A DNA stretch of 45,925 nucleotides, taken from contig NZ_LMKP01000041.1 of assembly GCF_001421715.1 (NCBI RefSeq), positions 280,929 to 326,853 of the forward strand, read 5' to 3'. The position numbers were made by a program, and so were the translations under genes. Position 1 is the first letter of the stretch. The number at the start of each line of letters is the position of its first letter. The stretch is from Sphingomonas sp. Leaf22. Its GTDB lineage: Bacteria; Pseudomonadota; Alphaproteobacteria; Sphingomonadales; Sphingomonadaceae. The notes under the pieces were generated by a model. The model did no database searches and had not been told where the DNA came from. It saw only the letters and a list, made by a program, of their open reading frames with translations. Shown piece by piece: positions 25,110 to 33,167 of the stretch.

Positions 25110-26234
25110 TCATTTCACGATCAGGTCGGCGTGCAGCGCGCCCGCGGCCTTGATGGCCTGCAGGATGCCGATCATCCGCTGGGTATCGACGCGCGCGCGC
25201 GACAGGCCCTGCACCAGATCGGCGATGGTCGTGTTGCCGAAGCGGATCGTCGCGTCGCCGCTGCCCTGCCGCACGTCCAATTTGGTATTGGTGACGATCA
25301 GGCTGCGCACGCCCGCGCCCGACTCGACGTCGCTCGCGAAGCCGGCATAAAAATCGGGCTGCGACGCGAAATTGTCGGCGACGACCGACACCTTGATGTC
25401 GCCCTGCGCGATCACGACCGACGACAGCGTCACGTCGCCGCCCGCCACGACGGTGCCGGTACGTTCATTGATGACCACCCGCCGCGTCGCCGCCGGTTCG
25501 ACCCCGACATTCTCGATCGCCGCCAGAAACCCGGTCAGCCCCGCGGCACCGCCGCCATAGCGCACCCGCACCTCATCGGCATTGCGCGCCCATGCCACGC
25601 CCGCGCCGAAGCGCCGAACGATCCCCGCCGCCACGCGCTCGGCCGTCTCGAAACTCGGGTCCGCCAACAGGAACGACACTTCCCCGCCGGGCTTCAGGAT
25701 GTTGCTGTCGACCGCCGTCTCGATCGTCGCCCCGCCTTCGAGGATCGCGGAGGTCGGATAGTTGCGCTGCTCGCGGTTCAGATCGCTGTCGAAGCGATGC
25801 CCGCCGACCAAGAGCGCCCCCTGTGCCAGCGCATAGGGCTTGCCATCCGGCCCCATCAGCGGCGTCATCACCAGCGTGCCGCCGGCCAGACTGCGCGCAT
25901 CGCCGATCGATGCGATCGTCGCGTCGATGCGGTCGCCGACATTGGCCGATGGCGGCAACATGCCGGTCACCATCACCACCGCGACGTTGCGGCTGCTGAT
26001 CTCCGCCTCGGCGACATTGGTGCCGAGGCGATTGAGGACGTTGCGCAGCGCCTGCCGCGTCACCACGCTGCGCCGCGTATCGCCCGATCCCGACAGGCCG
26101 ACGACCAGCCCGTATCCGACCAGCGCATTCTGCCGCCAGCCATCGAACCGGCCGAGTGCCTTGATCGGCACCGACTGCGCCCCCGCCGGCCCGGCCAGCA
26201 GCAACAGCGGCGCAAGAAGACAAACGAACCGCAT
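25110..26234 (-). CDS. flgI: P-ring protein FlgI
   Basis: A 374-residue periplasmic protein. The signal peptide is MRFVCLLAPLLLLAGPAGA with cleavage before Q. The mature start is the FlgI pattern ALGRFDGWRQNALVGYGLVV and GLSGSGDTRRS, followed by NVAVVMVTGMLPPSANVGDR and, at the C-terminus, STRARVDTQRMIGILQAIKA-like GLSRARVDTQRMIGILQ. It forms the P ring in the peptidoglycan layer, which is a bearing for a rotating rod in known flagella. The length matches. The ATG overlaps the stop of the flgA/flgH fusion gene. Confidence 0.96.
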   Translation of the reverse strand: MRFVCLLAPLLLLAGPAGAQSVPIKALGRFDGWRQNALVGYGLVVGLSGSGDTRRSVVTRQALRNVLNRLGTNVAEAEISSRNVAVVMVTGMLPPSANVGDRIDATIASIGDARSLAGGTLVMTPLMGPDGKPYALAQGALLVGGHRFDSDLNREQRNYPTSAILEGGATIETAVDSNILKPGGEVSFLLADPSFETAERVAAGIVRRFGAGVAWARNADEVRVRYGGGAAGLTGFLAAIENVGVEPAATRRVVINERTGTVVAGGDVTLSSVVIAQGDIKVSVVADNFASQPDFYAGFASDVESGAGVRSLIVTNTKLDVRQGSGDATIRFGNTTIADLVQGLSRARVDTQRMIGILQAIKAAGALHADLIVK

Positions 26235-27178
26235 CAGCCGAGCCCCAGCGCGCCGAACAGGCGGTTGAGCAGCCCCGGCCGGCTGCCGCGCGACACGAAG
26301 CCGCGCCCGCCATAATCGATCTCGGCGTCCGCGATGCGCGACGACAGCACGCTGTTGTCCGGCCCAATATCGGCGACGCGGATGCGCCCGCGCACCCCGA
26401 CCTCGGTCCGTTCACCATTGATCGCCATGCGTTGCCGCCCGGTCACGATCAGGTCGCCATTGGGCAGCACCGCGCTGACCGTCGCGCTCAGCCGCGTGAC
26501 CAGCCGCTCGCTGCGTCGCGCTTCGCCGCGCCCGGTAAAGCCGCCGCCCAATGCCGCGCGACCACCCTCGCCGACCGGTCCCGCGTCGATCGATGCCGAC
26601 AGGTCGGTCGCCTTGCGCGTCGCATTCTGGGCCGAGTTGCTGGCATCGGCGCTCTGGTAGACGACGATGGTCAGCGCATCGCCGACCTGTGCCGCGCGCT
26701 GATCGGTGGCGAGCGCGCCCCAGCCGCCGGGGCGATAGAGGTCGTCGCCGATCGCGAGCGGCGCGGCAAATACCTGTCCCTGCCCGTCGCGCACGAACAC
26801 CGAGCGCCTCGACCGCCCGGGTTGCAGCGTCGTCACCGGCCGCTCGATCGCGACCGGCCCCGCCACCGATCGCAGCGTCAGTTCGCTACCGCGCGGCAGG
26901 GCCGGCTCGGGCGTCCAGTCGCGCCGCACCGGCGCAGGCGCAGACAAGGTGATGGCGACGTTCCCGGTCCCGCCGACCTGTACTCCGGTCACGCGCCGCA
27001 CCATCGCCGCGACCGTTGCCACCGGCAGCGTCAACTGCCGCCGCCCGACCGGCAGGCGCAGCACGACCTGCCGGCCCGCCTCTCCGGCGCCCTGCACCAG
27101 ATCGGCCAGCGTCACCTCGCGCACGCGCACCTTCGCTTCGGCTACGAGCATCAGCCCGGCCGCCACCGTCATCAGCAT
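26234..27178 (-). CDS. FlgA-FlgH fusion (P-ring chaperone joined to L-ring protein)
   Basis: A 314-residue single frame. Residues 1-15 look like a short export signal (MLMTVAAGLMLVAEA). Residues about 16-142 follow FlgA: VREVTLADLVQGAGEAGR, then LPVGRRQLTLPVATVAAMVR, and the SAF-like RGSELTLRSVAGPVAIERPV with LQPGRSRRSVFVRDGQGQVF. From about residue 145 the FlgH pattern begins: LYRPGGWGALATDQRAAQVG, DALTIVVYQSADASNSAQNA, VLPNGDLIVTGRQRMAINGE and RVADIGPDNSVLSSRIADAE. FlgH is normally a lipoprotein; here there is no cysteine lipobox before the FlgH part. The ATG at 27178 has GGGGAA upstream. Each half is shortened compared with free FlgA and FlgH. Confidence 0.88.
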   Translation of the reverse strand: MLMTVAAGLMLVAEAKVRVREVTLADLVQGAGEAGRQVVLRLPVGRRQLTLPVATVAAMVRRVTGVQVGGTGNVAITLSAPAPVRRDWTPEPALPRGSELTLRSVAGPVAIERPVTTLQPGRSRRSVFVRDGQGQVFAAPLAIGDDLYRPGGWGALATDQRAAQVGDALTIVVYQSADASNSAQNATRKATDLSASIDAGPVGEGGRAALGGGFTGRGEARRSERLVTRLSATVSAVLPNGDLIVTGRQRMAINGERTEVGVRGRIRVADIGPDNSVLSSRIADAEIDYGGRGFVSRGSRPGLLNRLFGALGLG

Positions 27179-27199
27179 TGTCTGTTCCCCGTGTCCGCG

Positions 27200-27973
27200 T
27201 CAGCGCCGCAGCGTGTTCGCGATCCCCATCATCTGGTCGGCCGCCTGCAGGATCTGCGCATTCGCCGCATAGGCGCGCTGGACCAGCATCATGCGCACCA
27301 TCTCCTCGGTCAGTTGCACGTTCGACCGCTCGACCGCGCCCTGAACCACCTGTCCGACACCATCCTCGCCCGGCACCAGTTCCTCCAGCCGCGCGCCGTC
27401 GGCGACTCGGTACAGTCCGCCGTCCAACCGGGTAACGCCATCCGCGTCGTTCAGCCGGACCAGCCGTATCTGCCCCAGTTCGACCGGGGCGGCCCCGTCC
27501 GCTCCCTGCGCGCGCACGGTACCGTCAGCGGCGATCGACAGGGCGGTCACATCGTCGGGCACGGTGATGTTGGCCTTCAGCGCAAACCCGCCTGCCCCTA
27601 TCAGCGCGCCATCGTCGCCGACCTTCAGCCGGCCACCGCGCCACAGCACACTCTGCCCCTCTGGCCCCATCAATTCGATGAAGCCCGCACCGTCGATCGC
27701 CACGTCCATCGCCGCGCCGGTCCGTTGCAACTCGCCCGGATCGTTCAGCATGAATTGCAAATCCAGCGCCACCCCGGCCAGGGTCGGTGCCGCCGATTGC
27801 AGATCGGCGGGCAGCAACGTCGCGTCGGGCCGGCTGGCGACGACATCGGCAAAGCGCACTTCCGACCGCTTGAACGCAGGCGTGTTGATGTTCGAGATAT
27901 TGTTGGCGATCGCGTCCAGCGCCAATTGCTGGGTGCGCAACCCGATCGCGCCGATCTGATAGGCGTCGCTCAT
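27200..27973 (-). CDS. flgG: Distal rod protein FlgG
   Basis: A 257-residue axial protein: IGAIGLRTQQLALDAIANNI, then SNINTPAFKRSEVRFADVVA at the N-terminus, DVAIDGAGFIELMGPEGQSV in the middle and VQGAVERSNVQLTEEMVRMM, LVQRAYAANAQILQAADQMM at the C-terminus. This fits FlgG, the distal rod (family about 260 aa). The gene overlaps the flgF stop by ATGA and is followed after 21 nt by the flgA/flgH fusion gene. Confidence 0.93.
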   Translation of the reverse strand: MSDAYQIGAIGLRTQQLALDAIANNISNINTPAFKRSEVRFADVVASRPDATLLPADLQSAAPTLAGVALDLQFMLNDPGELQRTGAAMDVAIDGAGFIELMGPEGQSVLWRGGRLKVGDDGALIGAGGFALKANITVPDDVTALSIAADGTVRAQGADGAAPVELGQIRLVRLNDADGVTRLDGGLYRVADGARLEELVPGEDGVGQVVQGAVERSNVQLTEEMVRMMLVQRAYAANAQILQAADQMMGIANTLRR

Positions 27974-28617
27974 CCTTTGCCTCCGAAGGTGGCGGCGGCG
28001 CGGCCCATCAATTCGTCGTATAGCTGGATCAGCCGCGCGCCGCTTTCCGCCTGTCGCATCGCGACCATCGTCTGGGTCATTTCGTCGCCCAGCGTGACGT
28101 TCGACGCTTCGAGCATCCCCGACCGCACCTCGGCACCGTCGGTCTCGATCATCGCCTGCCCGGCAAAGAAGCTTTCGCCGACCGCCGTCAGCACCACCGG
28201 ATCGTCGCAGCGTTCGACGGCGATGCGGGCAAGGTCGATCTTCGCGCCGTCGAGCACCAGATCGCCGCCGCCCGCCTGTTGCAGGACATAGCCTTGCGGC
28301 GTGACCAGCAGCCCGTCGACGTCGCGGCGGAACTGCCCCTGCCGCGTATAAAGGGTGCGCTCACCGTCGCGGACCCGGAAATATCCGTCGCCGCTGATCG
28401 CGAGATCGAACGGATTGCCGGTTTCGGTCAGCGACGCCTGCGCACCATCGATCCGCGTCGCCAGCGCGACTTCGCTGCGCGCCGCGACGGTATCGGCAAA
28501 GCCGATCCGCCGCTTATACCCCGGCGTCGCCACGTTCGCGATATTATGCGCCGCAACGTCTAGCCGGGCCTGCGCCATCCGCATTACCGCCGTCGCCGAA
28601 TCCACCAACCCCGTCAT
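27970..28617 (-). CDS. flgF: Proximal rod protein FlgF
   Basis: A 215-residue axial protein from ATG 28617 (a GTG at 28629 is possible). The N-terminus reads MTGLVDSATAVMRMAQARLD then VAAHNIANVATPGYKRRIGF. The middle has DLAISGDGYFRVRDGERTLY and TRQGQFRRDVDGLLVTPQGY, and the end GMLEASNVTLGDEMTQTMVA. FlgF forms part of the proximal rod. It is the first gene of the roughly 14-kb minus flagellar operon, so its promoter must lie in 28618-28860. Confidence 0.92.
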   Translation of the reverse strand: MTGLVDSATAVMRMAQARLDVAAHNIANVATPGYKRRIGFADTVAARSEVALATRIDGAQASLTETGNPFDLAISGDGYFRVRDGERTLYTRQGQFRRDVDGLLVTPQGYVLQQAGGGDLVLDGAKIDLARIAVERCDDPVVLTAVGESFFAGQAMIETDGAEVRSGMLEASNVTLGDEMTQTMVAMRQAESGARLIQLYDELMGRAAATFGGKG

Positions 28618-29036
28618 GCCCGTTCCCACCAGCCCGCGATGCGACGCTGATGCCGCAGCGTTTAGCGTTGGAACAGGACAACCGCGTCCCTTTCGGAGTA
28701 GCGTTACCTCCGAACCGGATGCGATGCGGGCGGGCGGTGGTTACGAGCCGGTCCGCTGGTCCTGCGGAGCCGTTGTGCTTGTGGAACCGAAGCCCGTTTC
28801 ATCACCGTCACCCCGGACTTGCCTGAGACCTCACAAAAGTCCCGACCCCCTCCCCTTGCCGTACCCCCGCGCAGGCGGGGGTCCAGGGTTCCAAGCGCAA
28901 GTCCTTGTTCTGTTTGGCTCTGGCCCCCCGCCTGCGCGGGGGTACGATCATTCTTTGGTTAAGCGCGCGACCTTTGCAGACGGCTCGACCTGTTCCGGGG
29001 TTCCCGGCAAAGACAACGCCACCACGTCAGCCCAAT
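28618..29036. promoter_or_regulatory. 420-bp non-coding region upstream of the flagellar operon
   Basis: No coding frame here has plausible composition or a ribosome site. The left part (28618-28740) must hold the promoter of the flgF operon. On the minus strand I note AACGCTAAACGCTGC about 45 nt upstream of flgF, but no convincing sigma-54 (TGGCAC-N5-TTGC) or sigma-28 box. The right part carries the long inverted repeat and the downstream region of the lipoprotein gene. Confidence 0.55.
28861..28945. repeat. Perfect inverted repeat, 21-nt arms, 43-nt spacer
   Basis: The arm 28861-28881 (starts GTACCCCCGCGCAGGCGG) is the exact reverse complement of 28925-28945 (ends CTGCGCGGGGGTAC). Each arm itself contains a shorter CCCCCGC...GCGGGGG palindrome. 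It lies between two minus-strand genes (lipoprotein gene ending at 29037, flgF starting at 28617), so it may end transcription from the right or be a REP/BIME-like mobile palindrome. Similar CCCCCGC/GCGGGGG palindromes are common between sphingomonad genes to my knowledge. Confidence 0.85.
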
Positions 29037-29387
29037 CTACCGCGCCGCCGTCGGCTGCGGCGTAAAGCTCGTCACGTTCGCCATCCCGTTCGCACCGAAG
29101 GTGATGATATGCCGCGATCCTTCCTGACAGGTCGCGACCCAGCTGCCCGGCTTTTCGCCGCGTTCGGACGCGGTCACGCCCTGGCACGGCAGTCCGGCGT
29201 CGCGGATCGCGCGGATGAACACGCCTTCGCGCTGGCCGGGTGCCAGCGCATCGACCTTTGCCGCCATTTCCTGCGCTTCCTGCGAATTCGCGATCGCCGC
29301 CTGATTGGCGGCCGCCTGCTGCTCGGCGCTCGGTCCGCACGCCGCCAGCATCAGCGATCCACCCAGCATCACGAGCAACGCACGCAT
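29037..29387 (-). CDS. Small lipoprotein
   Basis: A 116-residue predicted lipoprotein: MRALLVMLGGSLMLAACGPS with lipobox LAAC, then a helical AEQQAAANQAAIANSQEAQE segment and a compact domain with RDAGLPCQGVTASERGEKPG and WVATCQEGSRHIITFGANG. Two further cysteines (in LPCQG and ATCQE) could form a disulfide. The ATG at 29387 has a good GGGAG 7-8 nt upstream. The frame is open up to 29465 but without a signal-like start there. Similar small lipoproteins occur in sphingomonads; the function is unknown. Confidence 0.85.
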   Translation of the reverse strand: MRALLVMLGGSLMLAACGPSAEQQAAANQAAIANSQEAQEMAAKVDALAPGQREGVFIRAIRDAGLPCQGVTASERGEKPGSWVATCQEGSRHIITFGANGMANVTSFTPQPTAAR

Positions 29388-29467
29388 AGTCCATCTCCCA
29401 AAAGGCACCGCCAACCCGGCCGCTGTCCGTTCCGGACAATCGACGACCGCGCCGACGGTTCCCATGC

Positions 29468-30769
29468 TCAGCGCTGATACGCCTTGGGCAGCCCCTGTTC
29501 CTGCGGCACCAGATAGCGGTCGCGCAGGCGCGTCTGGCGGTTGGTCAGCGGCTGTTCGACACCGTCGATGAACAGCTGCGTCGGGACCGACCCGATTTCC
29601 AGCGGATCGCCATCCCAGATCACCACGTCGCCGCGTCGTCCGGCACCCAGCGTCCCGATCTCGCCGTCCATGCCGATCGCGCGGGCCGGCAACGACGTGA
29701 TCGTCGCGAACGCCGCGCCCCAGTCCAGCCCGGCCGCGCCCGGAATCTTCGACAGCGCGACCAGATTGCCGGCATATTGCCGCACCAGCCGGGCCTGCCG
29801 CGATTCATCGTCGCCGATCATGCCGATGCCGACGGTGACGCCCGCCGCCTTCATCCGGCCGATGTTGGACTGGGTCGCCGCCAGCTGCTCGAAGCTGGCC
29901 GGCAGGTCGGCCAGCGCACTCGCCAGCACCGGCACGCCCGCCGCCGCGATCTGCTGCGCCACGGTCCAGCCTTCGGCCGCGCCCACCAACACCGGCTTCA
30001 GCCCCGCGAACTCGCGCTTCAGCGCCAGCACGCCGAGGATGTCGGACGCGCGTTCGACATGGATCAGCAGCGGCACCTTCCCCGACAGCACGTCCTGCAA
30101 CGCCAGCGCATCGGCACGGGTCAGCAACGCTTCCTTGCCGCGATCGGCGAAGCTCGCCGGATTGCGGCCATAGGCCTGCGCCTCGAACAAGGCATTGCGG
30201 AACATGGCCATCGCCGCCGGCCGGCTGCCGCCCGCCGCACGCGCGCCGGCCTCGCCCCATTCCATGAACTGGAAGGCGCGCGGACGCGTGACCGCGTCCA
30301 TGTCGTTGCCCAGATCGATCACCGCGCCCTGCCCGGCGAAGATCGACCCGCCATTGTCGGGCGCGACGACTGCGCGAGTGACGCCGTCGGTGCGGTTGAT
30401 CGCGATCGGCGTCGCGCGCGGGTTCAGGCCGGCGGTCACGTCCAGCCCGGCATTGAACACGCTGCCCGATGCCGCTGCGTCGTTGGTCGGTCCCACGCCA
30501 TCGACCTCGACGATGCCCAGCCGGGTGAAGCCCGCGACGATACCCGGCGTGACATAGCGCCCGCCCGCATCGATCGTCTTGCCCCCGCCGGTCGCCGCCC
30601 CGCGTCCGGCCGACACCACCCGCCCGCCACGAATGACGACCGTGCCACCCTCCACCGGGGCCGATCCGTCGCCCAGCACCAGCCGGGCATTGGTGATCGT
30701 CACGTCCTGCGCAGCGGCGGGAACAGCGGTGCAGCCGGCCATCAACGCGGCAAGGATCAGGCGCTTCAC
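29468..30769 (-). CDS. Exported amidohydrolase-like protein without HxH motif
   Basis: A 433-residue protein with a signal peptide (MKRLILAALMAGCTAVPAAA, cleavage before Q). The fold follows metal-dependent amidohydrolases: N-terminal beta part ITNARLVLGDGSAPVEGGTV, TPGIVAGFTRLG at residues 74-85, and the C-terminal return AGRRGDVVIWDGDPLEIGSV. The segment TPGIVAGFTRLG aligns without gaps to TPGIIDVHSHLG of the upstream partner, so both histidines of the HxH metal motif (and the preceding Asp) are replaced. It is probably not a normal hydrolase; a non-catalytic partner or altered enzyme are both possible. It overlaps the partner gene by ATGA. Confidence 0.88.
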   Translation of the reverse strand: MKRLILAALMAGCTAVPAAAQDVTITNARLVLGDGSAPVEGGTVVIRGGRVVSAGRGAATGGGKTIDAGGRYVTPGIVAGFTRLGIVEVDGVGPTNDAAASGSVFNAGLDVTAGLNPRATPIAINRTDGVTRAVVAPDNGGSIFAGQGAVIDLGNDMDAVTRPRAFQFMEWGEAGARAAGGSRPAAMAMFRNALFEAQAYGRNPASFADRGKEALLTRADALALQDVLSGKVPLLIHVERASDILGVLALKREFAGLKPVLVGAAEGWTVAQQIAAAGVPVLASALADLPASFEQLAATQSNIGRMKAAGVTVGIGMIGDDESRQARLVRQYAGNLVALSKIPGAAGLDWGAAFATITSLPARAIGMDGEIGTLGAGRRGDVVIWDGDPLEIGSVPTQLFIDGVEQPLTNRQTRLRDRYLVPQEQGLPKAYQR

Positions 30770-32193
30770 TTCACATCCCCTTCGCCGGGCTGGCCAAGTT
30801 CGAAATCGGACACCGGCCGCAACCGCGGATCATTGGCGTCGTACAGCAGCGCCCCGTCGACCCACACCATCTGCGGGCGGGTATAGACGCTGAACGGATC
30901 ACCGTTCCACAGCACGACATCGGCCATCTTGCCGGCCTTGAGCGAGCCCGTAACCTTGTCGATGCCCAGCGCCCGCGCCGGATTGATGCCCAGCCACGTC
31001 CACGCATGTTCGGGGGTCACCGCCATGCCGGCACGCCTGGCCGACGCCATGACCTTGGCCACTTCCTGGTTCAGCCGCTGGATGCCGTTCTCGCTGTCCG
31101 AATGGATCATCGCGCACGCGCCCTGCCGGTCGAGGATCGGCAGATTCTCGCCGATCGCGTCATAGCTTTCCATCTTGAAGCCGTACCAGTCGGCCCACAC
31201 CGCCGAACACACGCCGCGCGCCTTCAACAGGTCGGCGATCTTGTAGCTTTCTACGGCATGGTGGAATGCCGTTACCTTGTACCCCATCTCCTGCGCCATA
31301 TCCATGACGATGGCCATTTCGTCGGCGCGATAGCAATGGTTGTGGACGAGGATCTCGCCGTCGAGCACCCCGCGCAGCGTATCCATCGCAAGGTCGCGCG
31401 ACGGCGCATCGCCGCCGTCCGCCTCATACTTGTCCCACTTTCGATCATATTCCTTCGCGCGCAGCCACGTCGCGCGATCGACCGCCAGATTGCCCATCCG
31501 GGTCGACGGCATCCGCCCCTTCGATCCATAGACGCGCTTGGGATTCTCGCCGCACGCCATCTTCAACCCATAGGGTGCGCCCGGGAACTTCATCGCCTGC
31601 ATCGTGCGGCCATAGACGTTCTTCAGCGTCACCGACCGCCCGCCCATCAGGTTCGCCGAACCGGGCAGCACCTGCAGCGTCGTCACTCCGCCATTGGTCA
31701 GCGCGCGCGAGAAACCGGGGTCCTGCGGCCAGACGCTGTGTTCGGCCCAGACATCGGCGGTGACCGGTCCGGTCATCTCGTTGCCGTCGCTATGCGCCTC
31801 GACGCCGGGGCTGGGATAATCGCCCAGATGGCTGTGCACGTCGATGATGCCGGGCGTCACCCATTTGCCCTGCCCGTCGATCACCGTCACGCCTTCGGCC
31901 GGGGCGATCGATTGCGCGACCTCGACGATCTTGCCGTCGCGGAACAGCACCGAACCGCGATCGATCCGCCCGCCCTCCCCGTCATAGATGGTGACGTTGG
32001 TCACCAGCGTCGCCCGCCCCGGATAGGCATGATAGGTCGACGGATAGGGATCATGGTCATATCCCTTGCCCGCGCCCGGCCCCTTGCCCTTTCCCGCCGG
32101 CGCATCGGCCGAAGCAGAGCGGACCTCGCCCTTGTCACCGGTACAGGCGACCAGCCCGGCGGCGAGCGCCACCATCGTCAACGTTCGGATCAC
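30766..32193 (-). CDS. Lipoprotein amidohydrolase (imidazolonepropionase-like)
   Basis: A 475-residue protein with lipobox LVAC (Cys 17), then a Gly/Lys-rich linker (GKGKGPGAGKGYDHDPYPS). The amidohydrolase domain has H120-x-H122 in TPGIIDVHSHLGDYPSP, further likely ligands in HNHCYRADEM and FHHAVESYK, and the catalytic Asp region in MIHSDSENGIQRLN. The closing beta part reads LKAGKMADVVLWNGDPFSVY. It would act in the periplasm, anchored to a membrane, on an unknown amide or cyclic amide, possibly a peptide. It forms a two-gene operon with the HxH-lacking paralogue. Confidence 0.92.
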   Translation of the reverse strand: MIRTLTMVALAAGLVACTGDKGEVRSASADAPAGKGKGPGAGKGYDHDPYPSTYHAYPGRATLVTNVTIYDGEGGRIDRGSVLFRDGKIVEVAQSIAPAEGVTVIDGQGKWVTPGIIDVHSHLGDYPSPGVEAHSDGNEMTGPVTADVWAEHSVWPQDPGFSRALTNGGVTTLQVLPGSANLMGGRSVTLKNVYGRTMQAMKFPGAPYGLKMACGENPKRVYGSKGRMPSTRMGNLAVDRATWLRAKEYDRKWDKYEADGGDAPSRDLAMDTLRGVLDGEILVHNHCYRADEMAIVMDMAQEMGYKVTAFHHAVESYKIADLLKARGVCSAVWADWYGFKMESYDAIGENLPILDRQGACAMIHSDSENGIQRLNQEVAKVMASARRAGMAVTPEHAWTWLGINPARALGIDKVTGSLKAGKMADVVLWNGDPFSVYTRPQMVWVDGALLYDANDPRLRPVSDFELGQPGEGDVK

Positions 32194-32215
32194 GCCTTAC
32201 TCCCCTTTTGATATG

Positions 32216-33040
32216 TCAGGCGAACACCGCCTCGAGGTCATGGCTGCCCATGCCCTCCTTGGCGGTCCGCACTTCGTGATAGACGGCGCCGGTGCCGGTC
32301 GTCGTCAGTACGCCGATCAACGTGGCGAACACCGCCTGCACGCCGGCCACCAGCCACAGATTCTGCGCGCCCCCGGCCGCCAGCGCGATCCCCTGCATCA
32401 GGCCACTGGCCATCATCCACAGGACGACCGCGATCAGGATCAGCAGCAACAGCCGCCACCGCATCCCGCGCAGCAAGTCGGCGCTCCGTCCGAAACAGTC
32501 GAAGATGCCGCGCCCCTCGCCGGCCATGACCGGCAGGACGATGAACCACGTCAGCCCGAGGATAATCCCCGGAACCACCAGCAACACGAAGCCGACCGCC
32601 AGCGCGATGCCGAACAGGATAAGCAGCGCCAGCGCCGGCAGGGTCCGCCGCAACGCCATGCGCAGCATCGCACCGAATTCGATCGGCCGGCCGGCAAGCG
32701 TATCGAGGGCGATCCCCATCATGAACAGCTTGATGAAGGGATAGACGAACAACCAGATCAACCAGAGCGGCGCCATCGAATAGGCCAGCCCCTGAATTGC
32801 TGCCGCGTCGCCCATGCGCTGTGCCATCGTCGGCAGGAGGAATTGCATCGGCGCATTCAGCACCGCGCTGGCCGCCAGCAGCGCCAATGGGGCACCACCG
32901 ATCGCACCGAACGCGTTCGAAATCACCCGACCGATGCCGAAACTATAGGGCGACCGCCGCCCCTCCATCCATGCCCCGCCCAGCGCGATCGCCAGCAAGA
33001 CAAGCGGCAGCGATAAGATCAGCACCCCGAATGCCAGCAT
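32216..33040 (-). CDS. Polytopic inner-membrane protein (YciC/DUF-type)
   Basis: A 274-residue protein with about six hydrophobic helices, for example ALALLILFGIALAVGFVLLV, VPGIILGLTWFIVLPVMAGE and LLLLILIAVVLWMMASGLMQ. The 'VPGIILGLTWFIVLPVMAGEGRGIFDCFGRSADLLRG' stretch resembles the membrane domain of YciC and of glycerophosphodiesterase-like membrane proteins (pattern P...l...w.l..p.......g..eal..S..l..g). The start may be 33040 or the internal ATG at MEGRRSPYS. It ends GSHDLEAVFA. It is divergent from the DUF4129 operon. Function unknown. Confidence 0.82.
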   Translation of the reverse strand: MLAFGVLILSLPLVLLAIALGGAWMEGRRSPYSFGIGRVISNAFGAIGGAPLALLAASAVLNAPMQFLLPTMAQRMGDAAAIQGLAYSMAPLWLIWLFVYPFIKLFMMGIALDTLAGRPIEFGAMLRMALRRTLPALALLILFGIALAVGFVLLVVPGIILGLTWFIVLPVMAGEGRGIFDCFGRSADLLRGMRWRLLLLILIAVVLWMMASGLMQGIALAAGGAQNLWLVAGVQAVFATLIGVLTTTGTGAVYHEVRTAKEGMGSHDLEAVFA

Positions 33041-33167
33041 TCGTTACATCCCCCCACAACGCCGCCCCCGGCGTCGACCCAAAGTCTGGGTGGAAAAGCG
33101 TTGCATGTAAATCGGCGATTTGCTCCAAGCAGGGCACACGCCGCGGGGGCGTACCGAAAGGACGGAC
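33041..33167. promoter_or_regulatory. Divergent promoter region of the DUF4129-RDD operon
   Basis: This 127-bp gap separates two divergent genes and must serve both. The ribosome site AAAGGA (33157-33162) with 5 nt to GTG 33168 fixes the start of the DUF4129 gene. An ATTTGCTCCAAGCA run near 33117-33130 and the TTGCATGTAAATC stretch at 33100-33112 are the least GC-rich parts and the best place for promoter elements, but I cannot define -35/-10 boxes. Confidence 0.45.

Noticed and set aside
28618..28860. Sigma-54 or sigma-28 promoter for flgF
   Set aside because: No adequate match to TGGCAC-N5-TTGC or TAAAGTTT-N11-GCCGATAA was found on the minus strand, so I do not list a promoter box.
28948..29439. 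163-codon minus frame overlapping the lipoprotein gene
   Set aside because: The other frame has a signal peptide, lipobox and a good ribosome site; this one has Arg/Gly-rich shadow composition.
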